From NCBI GenBank assembly GCA_903835275.1, contig CAILMK010000116.1, positions 1 to 5,130 on the forward strand: a stretch of 5,130 nucleotides of DNA. The letters run 5' to 3'. A model generated the notes under the pieces. That model saw nothing but the letters and a program-made list of their open reading frames with translations. It was not told the origin of the DNA and did no database searches. This document shows, one piece after another, positions 1 through 5,130 of this stretch. This stretch comes from an uncultured bacterium (lineage in GTDB: Bacteria > Bacteroidota > Bacteroidia > CAILMK01). The position numbers and the translations under genes are program-made. How positions within the stretch are numbered: the first letter of the stretch is position 1; each line of letters opens with the position of its first letter.

Positions 1-36
1 AACCGAAAGAAGAGAAATAAAATAATCAGTTACTTT

Positions 37-63
37 TGTCCGTGTGGGCGTGTCCCATTCGTC
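37..63 (+). promoter_or_regulatory. Candidate ECF-type promoter of the DGPF/sigma-factor operon
   Basis: The bases TGTCCG at 37-42 and CGTC at 60-63 are separated by 17 bases, a usual spacing for promoters of ECF sigma factors. As I recall, the promoter motif reported for ECF42 sigma factors is TGTCGA at -35 and CG(A/T)C at -10. The -10 half here matches exactly and the -35 half matches four of six positions. The site lies about 40 bases before the first ATG of the operon that encodes an ECF42-type factor, which fits autoregulation. An overlapping TACTTTTG at 31-38 also matches the housekeeping TAnnTTTG element, so a housekeeping promoter is an alternative reading. Only one copy is visible, so support is limited. 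Confidence 0.4.
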
Positions 64-101
64 ATTGGGGAAATTTATTAACATTATAAAGATAAAATAT
101 T

Positions 102-440
102 ATGAAAGAATTCTTATTTATTTTCAGAGGCGGAATGCCAATGGATTCACCGGAAGTGATACAATCACACATGCTTGAGTGGAGAGACTGGATGGATGGA
201 CTTGCAAAACAAGGAAAACTTCTTGGTGGTCAACCGCTTGAAACCGGTGGAAAAACCGTAACAGGTAGCAGCAAAGTAGTTACAGATGGCCCATTCATTG
301 AAAGCAAGGAAATGGTTGGCGGATACTTACTTATCAAGGCAGCTGACATAAACGAAGCCACAGAGCTTTCCAAGGGATGCCCTATCCTGCCAACAGGCGG
401 CATTGTGGAAGTTCGCCCTATCCAAGAGATGCAGATGTAA
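102..440 (+). CDS. YCII-related (DGPF-domain) protein paired with ECF42 sigma factor
   Basis: This is a complete 112-residue protein of the YCII-related family, small cytoplasmic proteins with a ferredoxin-like fold. The signature DGPF sits at residues 62-65, followed by a typical stretch in which ESKEMVGGYLLIKA leads into an alpha-helix (ADINEATELSKGCP) and a closing strand ending EVRPI. The N-terminal part, MKEFLFIFRGG, is the usual first strand, and His23 lies in the following helix (SHMLEWRDWMDGL). Length is normal for the single-domain family. The ATG at 102 is preceded by an A-rich leader (ATAAAGATAAAATATT) and no clear Shine-Dalgarno site, as is usual in Bacteroidota. The gene lies directly upstream of the ECF42-type sigma factor, with one base between its stop and the proposed start. 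DGPF proteins are a recognised genomic partner of ECF42 factors. Their biochemical role is not settled; an enzymatic or sensing function is only inference. Confidence 0.9.
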   Translation: MKEFLFIFRGGMPMDSPEVIQSHMLEWRDWMDGLAKQGKLLGGQPLETGGKTVTGSSKVVTDGPFIESKEMVGGYLLIKAADINEATELSKGCPILPTGGIVEVRPIQEMQM

Positions 441-441
441 T

Positions 442-1734
442 TTGGAAAATCTGGCTGACAATAAACTCATAGACCATCTTTTCCGGCACGAATCGGGAAA
501 GATGGTCTCTGTATTGTCCCGCATCTTCGGTATGCACAACCTTGAGATGGCCGAAGATGTAGTGCAGGAAGCCTTTATAAAGGCCATGAATGAATGGGCT
601 TTTCGGGGCATCCCTGATAATCCATCCGGCTGGCTGATGCGGGTAGCACGCAATCAGGCCATTGATATGATCCGCAGACAGAAGCATACTACCGAATTTT
701 CCCCTGACATCTCTCCTCTTTTGAAATCCGAATATACCATTGGCACCATCGAGCAATTTTTCCTGGATAGCGAAATTGAAGATAGCCAGTTGCGAATGAT
801 ATTTGCCTGCTGCCATCCTGATTTGGAACCGGAGGTACAAATTGCCTTCACCCTCAAAAATATATCCGGATTAAGTACCCCCGAGATTGCAAAAGCACTT
901 TTAAGTACAGATGAAGCTATCCAAAAACGCCTGTATCGTGCTAAAAACCTGATCAAAGAGAAAAATATCCAATTGGATATCCCTGCAGGAAATCAACTAA
1001 GCGCGCGGCTTGAAACAGTGCTATCCATCATTTACCTGATCTTTAATGAAGGCTACAATTCCTCCCAGGAAGATATGCTGATACGCAATGAACTTTGTGT
1101 GGAAGCAGTACGCCTTGCTTATATACTCTCCAATCATCCCTTGGGAAGATCTCCATCCACGTTTGCATTGCTGGCGCTGATGTGTTTTCATTCTTCACGC
1201 TTTGCTTCCAGGGTAGATGAAAAAGGAGAAATTGTTCTATTGGGCGAACAAAACCGTGAGGGATGGGACAAGGAACTGATCCAACTTGGATTTAGTTTTT
1301 TAAATCAATCAGCTGATGGAGATAAATTAAGTCCCTATCATATTGAAGCAGCCATTGCTGCAGAGCATTGCCATGCAGAGAATATTGAAGCTACCAATTG
1401 GGAAACCCTTTTGCAATTGTATAATCTCTTACTGCAGCACAAGGATACTCCTATCGTTAGATTGAACCGCGCAGTAATCACCAATAAGATAAATGGTCCG
1501 CAAATAGCTATTGAAGAAATATTGGAGATAAAAAACCTTGAAAAGCTTTTGAAGACCAATTATATTTTCAGCGCAGTACTTGGAGAACTATATATGCAAC
1601 TCCATAACAATGAAAAAGCTATCGGATATCTTTCGCTGGCACAAAAACTCACTTCCTCCAATCTGGAAAAAAGCCTGATTCAATCCAAGATCAATTCTCT
1701 TGGAAATAAAGACAATGCAGGAAAACTGAATTAA
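442..1734 (+). CDS. ECF42-type RNA polymerase sigma factor with C-terminal DUF6596/TPR-like extension
   Basis: This is a sigma-70-family factor of the extracytoplasmic-function class, 430 residues from the proposed start, far longer than a standard ECF factor of about 200. Region 2 spans about residues 9-80 (LFRHESGKM, AEDVVQEAFIKAMNEW, then NPSGWLMRVARNQAIDMIRR). Region 4 spans about 115-172 (LRMIFACCHPDL, then LSTPEIAKAL and a recognition helix ending QKRLYRAKNLI). The rest, about 190-430, is the ECF42 extension with FNEGY (201-205), a conserved ALLALMCFHSSR block, LLGEQNREGWD (266-276) and a helical TPR-like C-terminus. No anti-sigma gene is adjacent, and ECF42 factors are thought to be controlled through this extension. 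No ATG occurs before residue 21, which lies inside region 2. TTG at 442, one base after the upstream stop, gives MENLADNKLIDHLF, which fits family N-termini. An earlier TTG at 403 would add 13 residues that overlap the DGPF gene and resemble nothing in the family. Confidence 0.9.
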   Translation: MENLADNKLIDHLFRHESGKMVSVLSRIFGMHNLEMAEDVVQEAFIKAMNEWAFRGIPDNPSGWLMRVARNQAIDMIRRQKHTTEFSPDISPLLKSEYTIGTIEQFFLDSEIEDSQLRMIFACCHPDLEPEVQIAFTLKNISGLSTPEIAKALLSTDEAIQKRLYRAKNLIKEKNIQLDIPAGNQLSARLETVLSIIYLIFNEGYNSSQEDMLIRNELCVEAVRLAYILSNHPLGRSPSTFALLALMCFHSSRFASRVDEKGEIVLLGEQNREGWDKELIQLGFSFLNQSADGDKLSPYHIEAAIAAEHCHAENIEATNWETLLQLYNLLLQHKDTPIVRLNRAVITNKINGPQIAIEEILEIKNLEKLLKTNYIFSAVLGELYMQLHNNEKAIGYLSLAQKLTSSNLEKSLIQSKINSLGNKDNAGKLN

Positions 1735-1758
1735 TTTTTCTTATTTGAATCTTCATTC

Positions 1759-1781
1759 TATAAATTAAAACTCAATTTATA
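1759..1781 (+). terminator. Possible weak terminator hairpin after the sigma-factor gene
   Basis: TATAAATT at 1759-1766 and AATTTATA at 1774-1781 form a perfect 8-bp inverted repeat with a 7-base loop, 24 bases after the sigma-factor stop codon. The stem has only A-T pairs and the following ATTTC is not a real U-run, so the structure would be weak. A chance repeat in AT-rich DNA is a fair alternative. Confidence 0.25.
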
Positions 1782-1850
1782 TTTCAGGGAAAACTGTCAT
1801 TTGTCATGTTCTTGAATGATTTATTTCATGTTTAAGGTTTTGGATCGTGT

Positions 1851-1863
1851 CTAATTTTGTGTT
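1851..1863 (+). promoter_or_regulatory. Bacteroidota-type -7 promoter element of desaturase 1
   Basis: The bases TAATTTTG at 1852-1859 match the Bacteroidota -7 consensus TAnnTTTG exactly and lie 19 bases before the ATG at 1879. The surrounding 13-mer CTAATTTTGTGTT recurs identically before the second desaturase at 3037-3049, which supports a real and conserved element. A -33 TTG/TTTG at the usual distance is not clear: there is TTTA at 1831-1834 and a TTTTG at 1838-1842 that is too close. Confidence 0.6.
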
Positions 1864-1878
1864 CAGAAATTCACAATT

Positions 1879-2979
1879 ATGAAAACAATAAGATTCGTTA
1901 GCGACGATCCTAAGGAAAAGCAATTCGCAGCAGCAGTAAGAAAAAATGTCAACGAGTATTTCCGCGAAAAAGGGATCTCCAAAAAAGGAAATCTCTCCAT
2001 GTATATCCAGACGATATTAATGCTTGGATTTTATATTGCACCTTTCGTAGTATTATTAACAGTATCCATGAATATCTGGATGGCAATTTTTATGACCGTC
2101 CTGATGGGAATAGGCGTTGCGGGAGTAGGCATGGCAGTCATGCATGATGCTGCCCATGGATCCTATTCGGATAAGGAATGGGTGAATAAATTACTGGCAG
2201 GTACCATGCACCTTCTGGGCAGCGGAGTAATCAACTGGAAGATACAACATAATATGCTGCATCATACGTATACAAATATTGACGGATATGATGAGGATAT
2301 TTCGTCCAAGGGACCTATACGCCTGGCAGAAAATGCACCATTGAAAAAAATTCATCACTACCAATATTTTCTTGCATTTTTCTTTTACGGGTTGTTAACG
2401 CTATCCAAGTTAGTAGGAGACATCGCACAATTAAAATTATATAACAAGGAAGGACTCACGCGTCAACAAAATATTAATCCTACCAGCGAGACAATTAAAT
2501 TGATATTCGTCAAAATTGCATATCTGGCTCTTTTTATAGGCTTGCCAATAATGATCACTCCATTCCTTTGGTGGCAGGTGCTCATTGGCTTTTTTATAAT
2601 GCACTGGGTGGCTGGATGTATTTTAAGCACCGTTTTCCAGATGGCGCATGTTGTAGAAGGCACAGAACAACCTATGCCGGATGCCAATGGACTCATTCAT
2701 GATGAGTGGGCAGTTCATGAACTGCGAACTACTTCTGATTTTGCAAGAAACAATCATTTTTTAAATTGGTATGTAGGTGGATTGAACTTTCAGATAGAGC
2801 ATCATTTATTTCCCAATATATGTCATGTACATTATCAAAAAATAGCCCCTATTGTTGAGAGGACTGCACGCGAATTCGGATTCAATTATAATCTAAAACC
2901 GAGCTTTGCCAGTGCTTTTGTTTCCCACGTGAATAGGTTAAAAGAATTGGGAGATCCTCACAATTTGAGACAAGCCTGA
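1879..2979 (+). CDS. Membrane fatty-acid desaturase, linoleoyl-CoA desaturase-like (paralog 1)
   Basis: This 366-residue integral membrane di-iron desaturase should use O2 and reducing power from an electron carrier to put a cis double bond into an acyl chain. All three histidine boxes are present: HDAAH at 89-93, HNMLHH at 124-129 and QIEHH at 305-309. Gln as the first residue of the third box is typical of front-end (delta-5/delta-6-like) desaturases and bacterial linoleoyl-CoA-desaturase-type proteins. Hydrophobic segments lie at about 44-64, 67-88, 162-180, 206-227 and 232-254, so the boxes would face the cytoplasm as the family expects. An extra His257 (QMAHVVEG) and His280 are conserved in the paralog. 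There is no fused cytochrome b5 domain, so the electron donor must be separate and is not in this window. The actual substrate and double-bond position cannot be read from the sequence. It is followed after 81 bases by its paralog, with which it shares about 70% identity by eye. Confidence 0.92.
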   Translation: MKTIRFVSDDPKEKQFAAAVRKNVNEYFREKGISKKGNLSMYIQTILMLGFYIAPFVVLLTVSMNIWMAIFMTVLMGIGVAGVGMAVMHDAAHGSYSDKEWVNKLLAGTMHLLGSGVINWKIQHNMLHHTYTNIDGYDEDISSKGPIRLAENAPLKKIHHYQYFLAFFFYGLLTLSKLVGDIAQLKLYNKEGLTRQQNINPTSETIKLIFVKIAYLALFIGLPIMITPFLWWQVLIGFFIMHWVAGCILSTVFQMAHVVEGTEQPMPDANGLIHDEWAVHELRTTSDFARNNHFLNWYVGGLNFQIEHHLFPNICHVHYQKIAPIVERTAREFGFNYNLKPSFASAFVSHVNRLKELGDPHNLRQA

Positions 2980-3000
2980 CTACCAGCCTGAAAAGCCTGA
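2973..3000 (+). repeat. Three short AGCCTGA direct repeats across the stop codon of desaturase 1
   Basis: AGCCTGA occurs at 2973-2979, 2985-2991 and 2994-3000. The first copy contains the stop codon of the first desaturase and the others lie just downstream. The unit is only 7 bases and the spacing is irregular (12, then 9 bases), so local slippage during replication is the simplest explanation; no function is claimed. Confidence 0.5.
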
Positions 3001-3036
3001 TTTCTTATTATTTAATGGCAATGTCAGCCAAATGTG

Positions 3037-3049
3037 CTAATTTTGTGTT
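3037..3049 (+). promoter_or_regulatory. Bacteroidota-type -7 promoter element of desaturase 2
   Basis: TAATTTTG at 3038-3045 matches TAnnTTTG exactly and lies 15 bases before the ATG at 3061. The 13-mer CTAATTTTGTGTT is identical to the one upstream of the first desaturase, while most of the remaining spacer differs. This suggests that the second gene is transcribed from its own promoter and not only by read-through. No good -33 element is evident. Confidence 0.6.
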
Positions 3050-3060
3050 AAATACTTTAA

Positions 3061-4155
3061 ATGAAAACAATACGCTTTGTTGGAAATGACATTCGTCAAA
3101 AGGAGTTTGCAACAGCCGTAAGAAGGAATGTCAATGAATATTTCCGTGAAAACGGAATATCCAAGAAGGGCGACTGGACCATGACTGCGCAAACGGTCAT
3201 TATGCTTTCAGCATATCTCATTCCATTCGTTTTAGTCTGTACTTTACCAATGAGTTTCTGGATGGCTTGCCTTTTGATGAGCCTTTCTGGCATAGGCGCC
3301 GCGGGAGTTGGTATGTGCATCATGCATGGAGCCGCTCATGCTTCTTTTTCTGACAAGGAATGGCTGAATGATATTTTGGCAGGAACCATGTATATGCTGG
3401 GCAGTGGTGTGACCAACTGGAAGATCCAGCACAATATGATGCACCATACTTACACAAATATCCTTGCACATGATGAGGATATTGCATCCAAAGGCCCTAT
3501 ACGTTTATCGGAACATGCACCGCTTAAGAAGATTCACAAATACCAATACCTTCACGCTTTTTTCTTTTACGGAATGATGACGCTCTTCAAGCTTTTCGGT
3601 GATTTCCGTCAATTGAAATTATACAAGAAAGAAGGCCTGATGCGCCAGCAAAATGTCACCGATACTTCTGAAACTATAAAACTAATATTCGTTAAAACAT
3701 TATATCTTGCCATATTTATAGGTTTGCCCATTCTTGTAACACCTTTCCACTGGTGGCAGGTAATTCTTCTCTTCGTTATTATGCATTGGTTCGTTGGATT
3801 TATACTTAGCACAGTTTTTCAACTGGCTCATGTAGTGGAAGGCGCAGAACAAATTGAACCTAATGAGCATGGCATTATAGAACTGGAATGGGCGGTTCAT
3901 GAATTACGCACTACTTCGGATTTTGGTCGAAATAATCATCTCCTGAACTGGTATGTAGGCGGATTGAATTTCCAGATAGAGCATCATTTATTCCCGAATA
4001 TCTGCCACATTCATTATCCTAAAATCGCCCCTATTGTAGAACGTACCGCTATTGAGTACGGCATTCCTTACAATCTAAAGCCACGCTTCAGGGATGCTCT
4101 TGCTTCCCATGTGCGCAGATTAAAAGAGCTTGGTAACCATGTGGCGATAAGCTGA
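3061..4155 (+). CDS. Membrane fatty-acid desaturase, linoleoyl-CoA desaturase-like (paralog 2)
   Basis: This 364-residue protein is the tandem paralog of the preceding desaturase and aligns to it without gaps until the last few residues, so the histidine boxes fall at the same positions: HGAAH at 89-93, HNMMHH at 124-129 and QIEHH at 305-309. All the expected iron-ligand histidines are present, so it should be catalytically competent. It differs from paralog 1 most in the first two membrane segments (about residues 40-88) and in the 200-275 region. In the first box the common Asp after the first His is Gly90, and the residue after the second His is Ala94 where paralog 1 has Gly. Changes next to the metal site and in the membrane segments that line the acyl channel would fit a shift in chain length or position, but that is inference. 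No cytochrome b5 domain is present. The gene ends 12 bases from the convergent PhyH-family gene. Confidence 0.92.
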   Translation: MKTIRFVGNDIRQKEFATAVRRNVNEYFRENGISKKGDWTMTAQTVIMLSAYLIPFVLVCTLPMSFWMACLLMSLSGIGAAGVGMCIMHGAAHASFSDKEWLNDILAGTMYMLGSGVTNWKIQHNMMHHTYTNILAHDEDIASKGPIRLSEHAPLKKIHKYQYLHAFFFYGMMTLFKLFGDFRQLKLYKKEGLMRQQNVTDTSETIKLIFVKTLYLAIFIGLPILVTPFHWWQVILLFVIMHWFVGFILSTVFQLAHVVEGAEQIEPNEHGIIELEWAVHELRTTSDFGRNNHLLNWYVGGLNFQIEHHLFPNICHIHYPKIAPIVERTAIEYGIPYNLKPRFRDALASHVRRLKELGNHVAIS

Positions 4156-4167
4156 TCAATTTTCCTT

Positions 4168-4995
4168 TCAATAAAGTATCTTCATATTCGCATCTTCCGC
4201 CTTTTGATAAATCAGATCAATAAGCGGAACATCCTTGAAATACCTGTAATATCCGCTTTCCCGCTCTTTCATAAAGCTAAAATAATCCATAGTGACCTGA
4301 TCACCCTTTCCGAAAGTATTGAATATCGCAAATTTATCCGTGCTGAAATTCCTGTTTCCCCTGATAAAAGTAGATCTGTGATCAATTCGCAGATCGAAGA
4401 TCAGCAGATCGCCGGCTTTTATGGAAAGGTCAATTAATTCCGAGTGACGGTCTGCCAATTGAAATGATGACCTGCCTGCCATTTTTCTTAGTTTATTAAT
4501 AACTTTCAGTGGTAAAAACGGCGAATGCATTTTTGCAAAATGATCTGCATTTTTATGTGAGCCCCTGATGACCGTCAGGCCTCCACCCTCTTTTGTGTTA
4601 TCCTGGAAATAATTTGCCACTTGCAGTAGCGGACTGCTTACATCATGGTGGCTCGTAACGCCCGCCAGTTCCTGTTCGCTGGAATCCTTATGCCAGTCAG
4701 TAATGCGGTTATAATGCACGGAACACTCGGGAATCCAGTACGCAGACGCACCCAACAGATCACGTACTGCATACATGTATTTTTGATTGAAAATAATATC
4801 CACCAAATCAGGATAAAAGCTGTAAATATCATTGATGATGGATGCTGAACTGAAAGGCGCTTTTCTCCACAATTCCTCTTTAAAGGCATTTATGAAAATA
4901 TCACGGCAGTATTTTATCTCTTCCTTCGTATAAACTTGTGGAATGAGTATGAATCCGTCTTCAAAAAAAGAGAGTATCTGTTCAGGACTAAGCAT
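4168..4995 (-). CDS. Phytanoyl-CoA dioxygenase (PhyH) family protein
   Basis: This 275-residue protein belongs to the PhyH family of Fe(II)- and 2-oxoglutarate-dependent oxygenases, which usually hydroxylate a small-molecule or lipid substrate. The iron-binding HxD pair is His102 and Asp104 (WHKDSS), and the distal His is probably His206 (FDLRIDHRST). Between them is the family-typical GGGLTVIRGSH block at 137-147. The arginine that normally anchors 2-oxoglutarate some 9-12 residues after the distal His is not in an obvious position; Arg212, Arg215 and Lys221 are candidates. The N-terminus (MLSPEQILSFFEDGFILIP) is the standard family start, so the ATG at 4995-4993 is well supported and the protein looks complete. 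An A-rich leader (GTTAAACAAAACCAAA) precedes it. The gene is convergent with the second desaturase, so the two are not an operon. Its upstream DNA is replaced after 16 bases by an apparent insertion-sequence end. The substrate is unknown. Confidence 0.88.
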   Translation of the reverse strand: MLSPEQILSFFEDGFILIPQVYTKEEIKYCRDIFINAFKEELWRKAPFSSASIINDIYSFYPDLVDIIFNQKYMYAVRDLLGASAYWIPECSVHYNRITDWHKDSSEQELAGVTSHHDVSSPLLQVANYFQDNTKEGGGLTVIRGSHKNADHFAKMHSPFLPLKVINKLRKMAGRSSFQLADRHSELIDLSIKAGDLLIFDLRIDHRSTFIRGNRNFSTDKFAIFNTFGKGDQVTMDYFSFMKERESGYYRYFKDVPLIDLIYQKAEDANMKILY

Positions 4996-5011
4996 TTTGG
5001 TTTTGTTTAAC

Positions 5012-5031
5012 GGGTTCTACGAGAATTTTAG
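5012..5031. repeat. Putative terminal inverted repeat of an ISL3-like insertion sequence
   Basis: The bases at 5012-5031, starting GGGTTCTACGAG, resemble the GG-starting terminal repeats I recall from ISL3-family elements. The position is right: the transposase stop codon (5019-5017) lies inside the repeat, and the gene runs out of the window on the far side. The partner repeat is outside the window, so the exact length and boundary are unproven. The 8 bases just outside, TGTTTAAC at 5004-5011, would be one copy of a target duplication if the boundary is correct. Confidence 0.45.
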
Positions 5032-5130
5032 TGGAAAAAGGGTCAGTTTACCATAATGAAAGAGGGCATTAATTCTAAATCTCTCAAAGTTTCTAAACCC
5101 CCGTGAAGTATTTATCAATGTTTGAATGGA
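5017..5130 (-). CDS. C-terminal fragment of a transposase, ISL3-like (5' end outside window)
   Basis: The reverse strand is open from the window edge to a TAG at 5019-5017, giving 37 residues. The core, INTSRGFRNFERFRINALFH (residues 6-25), followed by YGKLTLFPLKFS, has the character of ISL3-family DDE transposase C-termini, where an Ile-Gln, Arg-Gly-(Phe/Tyr)-Arg-Asn and Phe-Arg pattern leads into a Phe-His...Gly-(Lys/Gly)-Leu...Leu-(Tyr/Phe)-Pro ending. The catalytic DDE residues would lie upstream, outside the window, so it cannot be said whether the full gene is intact. The match is from memory of the family, not a search, and the fragment is short. Confidence 0.5.
   Translation of the reverse strand, partial: SIQTLINTSRGFRNFERFRINALFHYGKLTLFPLKFS

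Larger units (their letters stand above)
1735..1878. other. Intergenic region between sigma factor and first desaturase
   Basis: This AT-rich spacer of 144 bases holds no ORF. It contains an A/T-only inverted repeat near its start and a promoter element near its end, both listed separately. A short direct repeat, TGTCAT, occurs at 1795-1800 and 1802-1807 with one base between copies; no function can be assigned to it. Confidence 0.6.
5012..5130 (-). mobile_element. End of an insertion sequence, ISL3-like (partial, continues beyond window)
   Basis: The region combines the C-terminal codons of a likely ISL3 transposase with a terminal-repeat-like sequence immediately after the stop. The element is the transposase-distal end and would continue past the window edge. 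Its transposase reads toward the PhyH gene on the same strand. Confidence 0.5.

Noticed and set aside
1..81. Possible C-terminal tail of an upstream gene (open frame from base 1 to a TAA at 79-81, and shorter tails in the other two frames)
   Set aside because: The 26-residue reading has no recognisable family character and covers the candidate promoter; the other frames stop by base 25. Nothing distinguishes coding from non-coding DNA.
403..441. Upstream TTG at 403 as start of the sigma factor
   Set aside because: It would overlap the DGPF gene by 38 bases and add MWKFALSKRCRCN, which is an out-of-frame reading of the DGPF coding sequence and does not look like any ECF42 N-terminus.
327..956. 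Long reverse-strand open frames opposite the DGPF and sigma-factor genes
   Set aside because: They are antisense to strongly supported coding sequence and encode no recognisable protein.
1735..1878. Control of the desaturases by the neighbouring ECF42 factor
   Set aside because: TGTC occurs at 1795, 1802 and 1848, but none has CGTC or CGAC at 17-base spacing, so no second copy of the candidate sigma-factor promoter is present here.
4156..4167. Bidirectional terminator between the convergent desaturase 2 and PhyH genes
   Set aside because: The gap is only 12 bases and has no inverted repeat; termination signals, if any, would lie within the coding sequences and none was evident.
4204..4437. 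Open frame of 77 codons on the + strand inside the PhyH gene, and similar ones at 4645-4848 (+) and 4638-4889 (-)
   Set aside because: They lie wholly within the well-supported PhyH gene in other frames and have no recognisable domains or leader.

Overview
The window looks like a chromosomal stretch from a member of the Bacteroidota, plausibly close to the Chitinophagaceae, although the family-level guess is soft. Three things point there: AT-rich non-coding DNA with A-rich leaders instead of strong Shine-Dalgarno sites, two perfect matches to the Bacteroidota -7 promoter element TAnnTTTG in front of the desaturase genes, and the gene families themselves (an ECF42-type sigma factor paired with a DGPF/YCII protein, and linoleoyl-CoA-desaturase-like enzymes). 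No tRNA, rRNA or CRISPR array is visible.

Layout. Positions 1-101 are a leader with a candidate ECF-type promoter. Positions 102-1734 are a two-gene operon on the + strand: a small YCII/DGPF-domain protein followed, one base after its stop codon, by an ECF42-type sigma factor with a long C-terminal extension that probably starts at a TTG codon. Positions 1879-4155 hold two tandem paralogous membrane fatty-acid desaturases, about 70% identical by eye and alignable without gaps over nearly their whole length. Each has its own copy of the same 13-base promoter element just upstream. Twelve bases further on, convergently transcribed, is a phytanoyl-CoA-dioxygenase-family (PhyH) gene (4168-4995, - strand). 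Positions 5012-5130 look like the end of an insertion sequence: the last 37 codons of an ISL3-like transposase plus a terminal-repeat-like sequence. The element stops only 16 bp before the PhyH start codon.

How the genes may work together. The DGPF protein and the sigma factor form a known kind of self-contained regulatory pair, in which the sigma factor has no anti-sigma partner and probably controls its own operon. The two desaturases probably introduce double bonds into membrane acyl chains, and their duplication with retained promoter but altered active-site surroundings suggests divergence in substrate or position of desaturation. The PhyH protein is another iron-dependent oxygenase, but convergent orientation gives no operon link to the desaturases. 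No copy of the candidate sigma-factor promoter was found before the desaturase genes, so a regulatory link between the two blocks is not supported.

The most interesting points are the insertion-sequence end against the PhyH start codon, the twin promoters of the desaturase paralogs, the loss of Asp from the first histidine box of the second desaturase, and the ECF42-like promoter candidate with a TTG-started sigma factor. I did not find a clearly new biological system.
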